The translations under genes and the position numbers were made by a program. From assembly GCA_973895155.1 (NCBI GenBank), contig OZ316893.1, positions 27,094,001 through 27,158,000 on the forward strand: 64,000 nt of DNA. Direction: 5' to 3'. Below are positions 44,906 to 55,900 of the stretch, one piece after another. The stretch comes from Marsupella aquatica. Lineage: Eukaryota > Marchantiophyta. Positions within the stretch are counted from its first letter, which is position 1, and every line of letters begins with the position of its first letter. Below the pieces are notes generated by a model. The model was not told where the DNA came from. It worked only from the letters and a program-made list of their open reading frames with translations, and did not search any database.

Positions 44906-46383
44906 TTACATCTGAACTTCATCCATGCTCAATCTTAACGTAATACTCCTTGACAGACAGTCGAGTATCCAATTGACGTAAAGAGCCATTTGATAATTAA
45001 TGAAATTTGAAGGGAATTTTGGTAGGTTTCCTTGGCCACCGACAAAGCTGATGGAGTCCGGGGATGTCACACAGCGAAACAGGAGAAATATCGAAAATTC
45101 ACCAGCAATGACTGGCAAGAATCCCTGAGTTTCATAAATGTAGTTCCCGACAGAAAGTTTATGTATTTAGTTTAGAATAGAAAGGTAAAGCAGAGGATTG
45201 CGTCGCCAAATCTTCGTCAATTCATCTCAGAATAGAAGGGTTCATAATTCAGTTAACAGGAGGGTGTTTGTCGTCTCATTTCACACGAGAAAGCTCATCG
45301 ATTCCATTTCAAGAACGTAATCTGTCAATTCAGTTGAGGGAATTCATCAGTTTCGCGGATGACTGTTTTACTGCGCTGCATCGCAAGACCAAACAGAACC
45401 AAACTGATTCTTCACTGAATAATTAGAAGACGGACCAGCAATTGTGGCATAATGCACAGTTGTCTGCCGATCACTGTCGTCCGAATTGATGTTCGACACT
45501 CTGCCTATCGAAGCAGCCAATGTGCTTTCGGTAAACGCTGCTCATGAGAGAAACCCCCGGTTGTCCCACCACAGCCGGCTTGCTGGCGTTCTGCCAATTA
45601 CGCTGCTAGCTCTTTGAACAACTGGTCCACACTGCTGGGTCATCTCTGGGAGGCTTCAAATACTTGTGGACAGTGTTCACAAGCTCATCGACAGCTTCAT
45701 GCGGCTCAAAGGCATGGACAACCTACGGTACACAAGAAACTGGGGTTTAGCACCTTGCGACATACGCTGTGGTAAAAAATGAACCCATGACCAAAACGTC
45801 AGTTGTTCCCTAAGGGGTGATCCCTATCTTTCCGTCTCGTGCTGGTGGGTTTAGAGAGCATACACCTTGTGCCGCCACCATCGAAGAGATAAACAATTTG
45901 ATGTGTACTATAGTGAACTATAAAAATTGAAGCAAGGAAGTGAGACATAAAGAAAAAAACCCAAACAGGGTTTGGCCTTAACATACCGTTTAGTCATTCC
46001 TTCCCAGCCGTTTTTAAACTTTGCCAATGAAAATGGGCAAAGGGTGCTCTTGGACTCACCTGTTGGAAGCAATCCGTCAAATCTTCTGGGGAGTGCACAC
46101 GTAGAGAAGCAACATTTGCCCATCAGCGATCTGATTCCAGCAGACGGCTGCAGCTAATTTAGGCGAGGAACCTCCTGTGACTTCTTCCACATACAGCCAA
46201 GTCAGCGAGTCGCCTCCAGTTGGCGTGTTCTGGCCCACCAATGACATCCCCGACCGCCAAGGTCTGCTGCTTTGAAGAACCCTTTCTCGTGCTACTGCTG
46301 TGTGTCCCCTACCGGATCCTTCAAGTTGTCCAATTTCTTGGATTCCTCGGGCATGGAGCTGTCCCGAAGAATCCAATCCGCTT
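44906..46383 (-). pseudogene. Possible decayed minus-strand gene in the duplicated segment (copy 2)
   Basis: Several short minus-strand stretches look coding and recur in copy 1. One is HAFEPHEAVDELVNTVHKYL near 45700, which reads on as KPPRDD after an acceptor-like GTAG. Another is SMPEESKKLDNLKDP near 46330. A third, AVCWNQIADGQMLLLYVC near 46110, is followed in copy 1 by a continuing frame, while here a 10-base difference breaks it. Copy 1 instead has a one-base loss before its HAFEPHK stretch. Frames are therefore damaged differently in each copy. The family is not recognised. Confidence 0.3.
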
Positions 46384-46742
46384 TCCTTAAAAGGCTCCGC
46401 ACATCGGAGAGAGCAGTGCTGTTTCCCGTTGCTGCATGCTTGTGGGCTCACTCCATGGATTGCATGCAGAGCTTGGTGGTCGAGTCTGCCCTGCCTGGAT
46501 GCAGGTTGGTGGGGCATGAGCTTATCTGTCAAATCGACTCCTGGATGATAACGATGTCGAAACCTGGGTGAGAGGCAGCAGCATACTGCCCTGATATTTC
46601 TCCCAAGCCATGAGTCTTGAAGATAAACTCATGGGATAATAGATCTTGAAGTATGTCAAAGCTGGCGGACGTGAGCTCTACTACGTTGTCAAGCTCCACG
46701 GGGAAAACTCCAGATGAGCTACCTGGGGTTGCCAAACTCATC
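46384..46742. other. START gene 3' flank
   Basis: Unique sequence between the duplication and the START stop codon, probably its 3' UTR. An 81-codon minus-strand ORF (46529-46774) overlaps the end of the START CDS in another frame; no domain recognised. Confidence 0.4.
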
Positions 46743-47995
46743 TCAAGTTTTTCGTGCCAGCCTGTACAAATCATCTATAACTAGGACCAGTTTCGAGCTC
46801 AGAATATTCACCAACCATTTTGGCAACCATCCCCCAGGATCGACCTGCAGGAAGCCCGCATCAATACTATTAGAGAAGTAGAAGTCATCAGGGTGCAAAG
46901 GAAAATGCATCGTAGAGTTTGTGCTGAAAGGAACGCTGACAGACAATCTCCAAACGAAAGGAAAGCTCACCTGTGCAACATATGTGACGAAGCAAGCATC
47001 TGACTCCTCCACTTTCTCGATCACCCATCCGGACTGCAATAGGAGTCCACGAACAAGCCTCCCATCTTCGGGATAAAGTCCTGTAGCTAGCTCCCTTGGA
47101 AGTGATGACACAGCGATGACCTTCATCCAAAAACCAACTATTACTTCTTTGCCCCAAATGATTTTACTGAATCACCATTAACAGAAAACGCATATAGCGG
47201 GGCTCCTCACAAGGGGAGACCAAGCCAGGTGGCGACAGAACAACTACTTCTGTAAGTCTGATTTGCCTGATACATATATAACTTCACCTACAGGTAAGTC
47301 CACACAGTCATGTAGAACGACACGGTCGTGTCTTCCAAGAACACTCTGGCCATATCGCATGCCCTACATCATTCTGTTTCCTGCACTCAAAGATATGTAC
47401 CTGGGTCCCATCATCCATGGTCTCTCGTCGTTCGTAAACAATGAATTCTCTGTTTCTGAACAATGGGCCAGCTCCTGAGCTGAATACCAGTCTAAGTAGA
47501 TCCAGATTCTCTTTGACATTTCGGAGATGTTTCCCCTCCACAAAGTAAGGATCCCATTGCTGTGCACATGGCAACGTTGAAATTAGCACCGAATATCACG
47601 ACAAAGTTGCAGAACGAATAAATTTTCAGTTGTAAAAAAGTCAACCAGCGCATTCTCCAACTTTTTTATTTTAAACACACAGCAACAATCATGTCTGTGA
47701 AACAAAATTTCACAACAGATTCGGCTCGACAGTCACGAACCTTTGCAGTTTCAATTGCGCTTGCAAGGGATTTCAGTTCGCCAGGAGGGACATTGATGAA
47801 ACTACGGCCCCGAACAACCATCACGGGGCCCTGAGATCGTCGACAAATCTCCACACCCCGTTTGATCTTGTACAGCTTCCAATCATCGCAGAGCTCCGGT
47901 CGAGAGGCTGAGAGCAGATCTTGCACGCATCTATCACTTGCATGCGAGACGTATCTCTGCACTGACTCCTCACTAACGAGAGGAATCAGATCCAT
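46743..47995 (-). CDS. Compact START-domain (StAR-related lipid transfer) protein
   Basis: Four exons on the minus strand join in phase 0 with GT-AG introns: 47741-47995, 47401-47559, 46971-47120 and 46743-46844. The product is 221 aa and essentially the whole START fold. START signatures in order: DDWKLYKIKRGVEICRRS at about 37-54; QWDPYFVEGKHLRNVKENLD at 86-105; REFIVYERRE at 122-131; a VIAVSSLPRE strand from 139; VTYVAQVDPGGWLPKWLVN bridging exons 3 and 4, with the family-typical DPGG..P.WLVN; and a closing amphipathic helix ending DDLYRLARKT. START domains bind a single lipid or sterol in a deep pocket and act in transfer or sensing; the ligand cannot be read from sequence. The ATG at 47995 is the first in frame. 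An open frame continues 40 codons upstream without an ATG (REWLFWVYEEGDRLL...), so a missed 5' exon is possible. No signal peptide or membrane anchor is seen. Confidence 0.88.
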
Positions 47996-48498
47996 CGAGT
48001 TCGCCACTTCCGTGTCACCTCTTCCTCTCAACCGAAGCAGGCACCGCTCATTAACGATACGCAACAATCGATCACCCTCTTCATACACCCAAAACAGCCA
48101 CTCGCGCACAATCAAAAGTCACGAATCACAAATCATCTAGAGCCAGCCAGCAAGCTGCGACGAGTTCTCCGCAGGGGTAGACAGAACCCATCAGAGTGCA
48201 TGAAAGGAGCACTTGATTGACTTCTTCAGTAACACCTCGTCACAATGTCGACTGCGCTTCAGCTCCTTCTTCTCCTCTCCTCTCCTCTGCTCTGCTCTCT
48301 TCGCGACAGGCGACACCTTCTCTGCAATCTCCTCGTCGTGCAGCTGGTCGATTCTCGAGAGGCGAGTAGAGGAGAGACGACACCCGGCTTGACCTGCTTT
48401 GCTAGTCGGTCCTCCGGATGCGGTCCTCCAGCCTGCTGCAAGGCGACGCTCAGCGCTACACTCTTCCCTCTCTAAGTACTACTGTACCACCTCTTTGA
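47996..48498 (-). promoter_or_regulatory. START gene 5' UTR and proximal promoter region
   Basis: The minus strand continues open from the START ATG to 48118, then meets TGA. A short upstream ORF (ATGATTTGTGATTCG then stop) lies near 48120-48137. The plus strand is rich in CTCCTCTCCTCT (about 48270-48300). No clear TATA box seen. Confidence 0.35.
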
Positions 48499-48780
48499 GC
48501 GCCACCGCCCATCGTCGCTTCCCTCTATAAGTGCAACCTCTTCACGCGCCACCGTCAATCATCGCCTCCCTCGCTAAGTGCAACCTCTTCAGGCGCCACC
48601 GTCAAATTATCGCTTCCCTCGATAAGTGCAACCTCGGAAAGCGCCACCGTCAATTATCGCTTCCCTCGATAAGTGCAACCTCGGAAAGCGCCACTGTCAA
48701 TCATCGCTTCCCTCGCTCAGGGCAACCTCTTAACGCGCCACCGTCAATCATCGCTTCCCTCTCTTAGTGCAACCTTGTTG
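48499..48780 (+). repeat. Minisatellite, six units of 47 bp
   Basis: The unit starts GCGCCACCGTCAATCATCGC, then TTCCCTCGATAAGTGCAACC, then TCTTCAC or TCGGAAA. Six head-to-tail copies have almost constant length (one has a 1-base insertion). Two variants of the last seven bases mark subfamilies. It lies about 500 bp upstream of the START ATG. Confidence 0.9.
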
Positions 48781-50096
48781 TTTTGTCACGAGACATCCAC
48801 GAGGTTTATCCATCAGGGAATCTCAAATCTCTTTGTGCTGCCTCTGGTCGTGGTCAAGGGTGTTTGCCTGGGGAAAATTGTGGCCAACACAAATATGCTT
48901 GCCCAGGAAAAATGTGGCAAACATAAAACATAAATAGGCTTTTACTTACACTCCTGACTGCAGACCAAAACTGGTACTTTGGGGACAGTTGTTTTTCCTT
49001 GAATCTGAAGATTTAGTGAGATAAACTGACTGTAGGTTTCCATCATTTTTTTGTCTACATACATATGTGATCACTGTTTTTAGTTTAATAACTACTTTGC
49101 CATCTCATTCCATCATGGGTTCGACAAACTAACTCAGTTTAGTTTGGAATTATCATTGGCAGTCATCTTGCACCTTTTTTGCATCAGACATTTGAAACTC
49201 CCCTCAACCCTGATTGATGCACTCTGCTTTGTGATTTGTGACTATTGACCGGGTCAGGTTCAATCAATTGGTTGACCCCAATGGATAAGAGCTAACCATT
49301 CTCAATTATGTATATGGTAATGTCCTGTTTACAAGGCATTGTGGGATATAATGCCCCAAAAAAACAAGACTTTATGTTCATAGACTATTATTGCCCATAA
49401 TAATATAAACACTTAAGGTCTGAGAGATCTATATATGTTTATTATTTTAGTAACAGTAGAGAAGGATCTTTTTACTGAAGTGATCCAAATCTTGAGTGTG
49501 CATTTTTCTTCAATATTGCCCTGCAAATTACAAAAAGAAAAATCACTAAGGGCATCAAGTTGTGGGAATCATGATTAATCTTGTTCATGCAATTCTAGTT
49601 GGTGCAAATTCTTAGACTAACTGGAAAGTGAATTTAAGCAACTCCCGAATTCAACCTCTTTGTTGTATTTATGGAGTGGTAAAATTAACCCTCACTTTTG
49701 CATATCTCAAGCCCTGCAGATACTCATACTCTCTGAGTGCACAAATCAGGGGACCCCGAGGGCTTTGCACTTGGGGAGGGGCGACTGTCGTAGTGACCGC
49801 ATTTTTAGACAATCCGTCAGAGGGAGAAAAGGCAGCGACATCGCCGGCAGAAAGAAACGCACCACGACGATAAAGAAGCCTGGAGCAGGCAGATCACTGG
49901 CATTTCTCGAAAGTCCTTGCTGCTCTGGTTCGGTGGTTCCTATCCGGAATGGAAGGAAGGGAGAGCTCCAGAGCTGGAGTTCGTACGAGGACACAATTCA
50001 TCATTACGGTACTGTGTCGTCACGCTTCCATTGCCGATTCTTGATTCGTGTGATCGCCCAACTGTTTTTCTCGTTCTCCTGCGTTTGGGTGAGAGA
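48781..50096. other. Intergenic, nothing recognised
   Basis: AT-rich, with a more GC-rich patch at about 49740-50000 that opens a 151-codon ORF (49660-50115 +) of no recognisable family, overlapped in the other strand and frames. Confidence 0.4.
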
Positions 50097-50335
50097 GAGT
50101 TTCACGCGAGGATGACTTTTCCTTTTCAAAGAAGCTTTGGAAAATGGGAAGCTCCCAACTGTTTTCTCTGACTCTTTACTTTTATAGCATTTATTTATTT
50201 CCATCATTCTTTCTGTTCTGTTGAGAAATTTCACGCGAAGATGACTTTTTCTCCTCCAAAAAGGCTTTGGAAAATGGGAACCGCCCAACTGTTTTTCCTG
50301 ACTCTTTACTTTCATGGCATTTATTTATTTTGACT
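50097..50335 (+). repeat. Two tandem units of about 120 bp
   Basis: The unit is TTTCACGCGA.GATGACTTTT, C.TTTGGAAAATGGGAA, CCCAACTGTTTT, CTGACTCTTTACTTT and GCATTTATTTATTT. Two adjacent diverged copies. Confidence 0.8.
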
Positions 50336-52415
50336 TCGAAAGGAAAAGTTCCCTTGAAAGGAAATGCCTTGATTCAAAAGGGATATGTCGTTGGAAAGAG
50401 AATAATCTTTGAAGCAGGCTACACGTGGACACATTATTGGTTGCTTAGGAGTCGATTCTATCACTCTCGGTGTGATACCTGGGTATTTTCATATGGTCTG
50501 TAGCTTTGATCTTAAGGCCTTATTGAAATACACTTCTTTCAGAGAAAGGCCAGTCTCAAGGCTATTAAATGCCGATTAGCCTGATGACCCAGACATCCAA
50601 CTACTAATTTATGATTTAAAGTTACACTCTGGAGCCTATGATCTAGAGTGAAATCTCTAGACCATCATTATGGGGTGGTGACAAATTTAGGGGTGAGGCG
50701 ACAAGTGGGGAAGGCAAACATGGCTCTGAGCAAAGCTTGGGCATTCAAGTGGTTAGCCAAGAAACTGACAGTTGCCCTGGTTCCCAATTGGCCTATGCAT
50801 CTGTTTAGGCCCAATTTGCAAGGTTGCTAGAGCTCTGCAAGTGGGCATAGCCTGGTGGTAGCTTGAGTGCATTGTAAGGTGCAAGTCATGCATGTGAAAC
50901 TCCACCTGAGCCTGAAAGCTTTTGGACCAAATCTACCCGAGTGGAGTACACCAGCCCCTTTTTCTCATCAAAAATTTTGGTGAGGGGTGGGGTGGGGTGG
51001 GGGCAGGGAGCAGCAAGGCGGGCACAGTGCTTTACAGCTGGGTCCTTATTTATGCAAGTTTGTTCAAGAACTTACAGTTCATATCTGGTTTGCTCCACTT
51101 TAAGGCTCCTTCATATTCATGCAAGTTTTAGTTCAAAGATTTAGTGTTCATACTTGTTTTGCCCTACATTATCGCTCCTCCCTACTCGTGCAAGGTTTAG
51201 TTTGAAGGAGATGAATTTGTCTGAAGGTTCAGCAGAATCATCCTTAGAATCATTTTCATTTTGGAAATCAGGTTAGTACATGAAGTGTGAAATTGGATGC
51301 ATCGCAGGTCAAACCTCTATTATACGCGCTTGATATAAAATTTACAACTTTTGTACTGGCAAAGTGACAAATTGTTGACAACCAAATTGTCCCCTGTTGG
51401 ATTTAGACGGTGCGAGGCATAGTTCTCTCTATTGACGTTTTTTAGAGGTATTAACGACCAGGGAATCAAGTCAAGAGACCAATGCGAGCATAACTCAGAT
51501 GTGCAATTGAGTCCAAGTTTGTACCCTCTCCTCAGACTCAAAGCTTGGTCAGATGAAGACAGCAGGCAGATTAGAGTTACAAGACACCACCCTGTCCCCA
51601 ATTGCTTTTCATTTTTGACAGCTTGCAGCAGCTCCCTTAAGCTAGTGCACCCCAACTTATGAGCTTCAATCTGTGATTTTTCTTGCTCTCCTTGTCGTCG
51701 AATAAAATGTTACCGATACAAGGAAGAAAGTATTCCTCTAGTAGTAGCGCAATTACACAGGCAACAGGACCTCGTTTGGAATACTTCTCTCCATGAGCAC
51801 ATTGGAGGAAACAGTTGACTGCAGTAGGCTGTTAGTAGAAACAGGCTCAGCTACGCAATGTGAGTAGAAAGAATGCCATTTCCAGATTTCTTTGGCTCGT
51901 GGGTTTATATGTTGCGGACCGGGGATTGGATTACTAATCACTTTCAGGATGATCCAGACGCCTTCAGATCTCTGTGACTCCATTTGCCTGAAAAAGCAAG
52001 TGAAGATATGATCTCATGCGCCAGGTTTAGCAGCAGTAGAAATCCCTTATATGGTTGACAAACAGAGTCTTAATGCGACCAGTTTTGATGAAGTAACAAT
52101 ATTTCATTCTGCTGATTGATGAATATTGGCAAGAAAAGTACAACCTTATTAAGGGCTAATGCTTGTGAACCCGTGTCAAGGTGAGTCAATCACATTCTAA
52201 AATTGAATTAACAAATTAACTAAATCCTCGTAGACCTTGCCCACTAGCAAGCATTTGGTGCACGGCTACTCATGCCATTAATCACCGCTACTTGATTTAG
52301 AAAACCTAAATAGTGGACATAGGAATCAATACAGAATGTCCTACGTTACATTGAACGATGCCGACAAATGATTTCTCCATGTGGAGCATAATTAATCATT
52401 CCAGTACTACGTCAC
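50336..52415. other. Intergenic, nothing recognised
   Basis: Short overlapping ORFs only. The repeated phrase TATTCATGCAAGTTTTAGTTCA and its relative CTCGTGCAAGGTTTAGTTTG occur near 51110 and 51180. Confidence 0.4.
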
Positions 52416-52850
52416 ATGGTAAGTTTCTACGACGGTCAAACTTACAGTGGTCATTCCCCTGTAGGCTCATACCCAATGATGGATATGCGTTGCTTGCAAT
52501 ACTTTCTCAACCAAAATAAGTGGGAAAATGCTGTCGTGAACCTTGATGGTATTAACCTTAGAAAGTCACGATCCAGAGAAGATTCCATTTTCGAAGATGA
52601 ACTCGGAATAAGGAGTCTTCTGGAAGAATCAAAGCTTGTCCCTCAGCCACTTGACAGCCCCGGTAGCAGCCGTTCTAACCAATTGCGGACAAAATCCAAA
52701 ACATGCAAAAGAACACTTTCAGAACATTGTCAACTATCACAGGACCTGCTGTTCAGCCTTCCCGCAAAGAGGCATAGTTACAGTTCCCATGCTGCAATAA
52801 ATGCAAAGAGCATAAAAACAGATTTCTCCGCAAAGGAATTCCCGCTTTAA
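52416..52850 (+). CDS. Candidate 144-aa protein of unknown function, convergent with the DnaJ gene
   Basis: An open frame with coding-like composition: a segment around residues 55-78 (SIFEDELGIRSLLEESKLVP), then Ser/Lys/Arg-rich sequence. No known domain, signal or membrane segment. The listed ATG overlaps a perfect donor-like word (CATG|GTAAGT), so the real protein may start at the internal MMDMRC near 52479 or include upstream exons. It ends 110 bp from the DnaJ stop on the other strand and may simply be antisense to that gene's 3' UTR. Confidence 0.33.
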   Translation: MVSFYDGQTYSGHSPVGSYPMMDMRCLQYFLNQNKWENAVVNLDGINLRKSRSREDSIFEDELGIRSLLEESKLVPQPLDSPGSSRSNQLRTKSKTCKRTLSEHCQLSQDLLFSLPAKRHSYSSHAAINAKSIKTDFSAKEFPL

Positions 52851-52960
52851 GTAATTCTTCACAAATTATTCCCTATTACCATTTAGAGGCTCACGAGCTA
52901 ACCTTGCGTTAGAGAGGAATGATCCCAGCAAGCGCCCTTCAGGGACATGGCAGAATATTA

Positions 52961-55900
52961 CTACTTGGAATAAAACCATGTCAATCGGACAGCTATCCAT
53001 GACAAAAGTCTGGTAGCCAGGGGGTAAGCCTTGGAGGCAATGACTATCAATGCAGCAAGACCTACGATAGACATGAAATTGGGAGAAATGTATTTCTGCA
53101 GGCCATCGACAGCAGAGGGGGACCCTTGAAGCACCGATGAGTGCAAACTGGTGCTACTGAACTTTCCACCGGATGTTCCTTTAAGCCTGTGAATGAGCCA
53201 CATAATCCATCCCCCCAGCAGCCTGGATCAATGTGAGGACAGTTACCTTGGAGGTCAAAATGCGACGGGATAGAGCTTTTCTGGTAAAGACCGACATCAC
53301 TAGCCTAAATATGCTTTGAGGGAAACAGGTACCAACTAACGTGCCAATACTTCAAGATGAATACATGCACCATCCAGACAGAAGTGAGGTCTAGTTCCTA
53401 GTTATGAGCTGTATGAACGATGCTCTGATGAATACCCAACCGTAAAGATTGAGTTCCAGTTCCACGATCCTTCGTAATAGAAAGAATCGACGAGGTCAGA
53501 CATACAAAGAGAAAATCCAGCAAGACATTTTCAGGTGACTACTGAGACGTTTTGCTTGGCCTAACACATTTGGTTGGCTTACACTTCAGAGGCGCGTGAA
53601 TAGATCAGTCCTGACAGAATTCCCTCAAGGAGTGTTTGTAAGAAGCTTCAGAGGTTGAAGTGGATCCCAAGTATCTCCCCGGAAGCAGGACCAGACTGCT
53701 CTCATATGCTAACATCTTATGAAGAAGAATTTCACGAGGGAAAACAAAATGCAAGATTTCAGAGCTTTTTTTATACAAATTCTTAAAACCTATCTGCCAT
53801 AGATAGCTTTAAGCAGGAGTAATGGCACTTACCCAACGATATTTTTAAAGGTGCCCCAGATCCCTGCTTCTTCTGGTTTCTTCTTGACCGCTGTGTTATC
53901 TGACTGACTTTTCTCAGAAGCAAAAGATTTCCTTCCCTCTTGCGTCCCTGCCAGACAAAAAGTCATGTGAAATTGGATAGAATCACCATCCTCAACTCAA
54001 CATCGACCGTTATGATCTCGAGGGGTGAAAATTCAGGGACAATCCCAAAGCAGTCTTCTTTGCTTGACCTCCGTGAGAACACTGAGGATACTGAGACATA
54101 ATTCTCCAGCTTTTCCTGCAGGGAATTTACTTCAACTTGAACGGCCACAACAATAGGACCAAAATGACCTACCAAGACCAGTCTGTGATACCGACGAGTG
54201 GAAAGTCTGGCAAAATTCCCATTGACTAAATCCAGCTTTAGAATGAAAAGGTCTATACGAAAATGATCTTCCTTAAGGGAATGATGCACAGCTGAGAGCA
54301 ACGCTTTCTTCACAAAGGAATTACCAGAACCTGTTCATGACAATTCCACCTCCCTACTGAAGGCTGCAACTGCCCCACACAATAAAGCAAATAGCATCTT
54401 TATTGCAGTAAAAACAATTTTCAAAACTGCGGCAGTGGCCAGGGGTTTTTCTGACAGCGACAGCCATGATATTCCTCTACGGAGACTTGACGAAAAATTG
54501 GTTCATCCTCCGTTGCACACAGTTATCGAAAGCCTTTCTTTACAGCTGACTTTCCAGATTCTCCTTTAAGGGGGTTCTTGTTGCCTTTCGTTTCACTCTT
54601 CTTACGTTGAGGCTGAGGCCTGCTGGTTGTACGCGGCTTTGGCGTACTTCCTCGAGCGCCCGACTTTGTTTTCTGAAGACGGGCCAACTCCTCCACTAGC
54701 TCTCGCTCAGCATCACTGTTACGATGATCAAGAGAAACATGTGTATGGTTGATATCAACAGCAAACAGGGCCCACAAAAGAACTCTCCATCCACTAGGAC
54801 TTAAGATCATGTAAATCTCTAACTTCTCAAAGTAAGTTTCACGCAAGTGACAATGCAAGCAGACACTTGGAATGTTCTCCTTCTCTTCGTCCGTATTGCA
54901 TATGAGTCAACACGATAAACAGTAGAAGTTCTGACCTAAATTTGAAAATACTACGGATGAAACATCTACGATTTTGTATCCTTGCTCGACAGAAACAAAC
55001 CATCTCTGAACGAGATGAAGTTCAGATGGATAGACACATACAGACAGACGTTTCGGCGCTAAGAGGATTTTAGTCCATCAGTCATGTGTATTGCACCTGC
55101 TATACGAAAGGCCCAAGCGAACTCAGGATAAGGGAGTCAGTGCAAAAGGAGTATGAGCTGTCACTCTCACCTCAATCTTGTTGGAATGGTTACTTTCACT
55201 GTGAAATAGTGGTCTCCCCTATTAGATGGCTTGTTCAATTTCGGTACCCCCATCTTGGACAGCACCAGCACATCACCAGGTTGTGTTCCTGATGGTATTT
55301 GTAATTCTGTGCCGCCATCAACAGTCTTAACCTGCAAGAATCGGATCACTTGTGACATAATCCTCGAATGGAAAACTCTTCACAGAATCGCTGGGTCAAA
55401 TTCTGTCTGAATGAAATGTTAGAAGAAACTGCCTGTGGCATCCATGAAATGATCTGATCCAACGGTTTCAGCTTTCATCGGTTCAGACATCGGCATCATG
55501 ATAATAACACGCACAAGACAAACACCCTTGCAAACTGATCAATGAATGTCAAACAATATCGACACCCTCCCGACGTCTGTGAACTGCAAAATAAAAGCTA
55601 TCATAAAGGGCTCCCCGACTCTTTGGTGCTACTTCCATGGCAAGCCTCACATTAATCTTCTGCACATGAGGAAAAGACTAACCTGAGAATTCGTGCCCAG
55701 AATTGCATCGGTGAAACTGATGGAAACATTTGAGTACAAGTTGATCCCATCTCTTTGAATTCCGTTAATCTCCTTCACATTCAGGAAGACATAAAGATCC
55801 CCCGCAGGCCCTCTGTACTCGAAATTTCAAATAGCACAAATATGATTCAACTTACATACCACAAGAAGACTAGGACCCAACCGGGAACGAGGAGAAAGAA

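Larger units (their letters stand above)
37276..46383 (+). repeat. Segmental direct duplication, copy 2, interrupted by insertions
   Basis: Collinear with copy 1 (31771-35733) but more than twice as long. Relative to copy 1 it carries about 0.92 kb at 37955-38878, about 3.9 kb at 39258-43160, about 0.3 kb at 44459-44772 and about 0.1 kb at 45537-45638, plus about 150 bp near 37515-37665 that copy 1 lacks. Its right end lies about 360 bp from the stop codon of the START gene. Confidence 0.85.

Noticed and set aside
48499-48780. CRISPR-like array
   Set aside because: Units are directly adjacent without unique spacers, in a eukaryotic window; a minisatellite.
49660-50115. 151-codon plus-strand ORF
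   Set aside because: No domain, mixed composition, runs into a non-coding tandem repeat at 50097.
53963-54313. 116-codon minus-strand ORF as an extra DnaJ exon
   Set aside because: It lies between exons 9 and 10, whose direct join keeps the frame exactly; inclusion would need unsupported splice sites.
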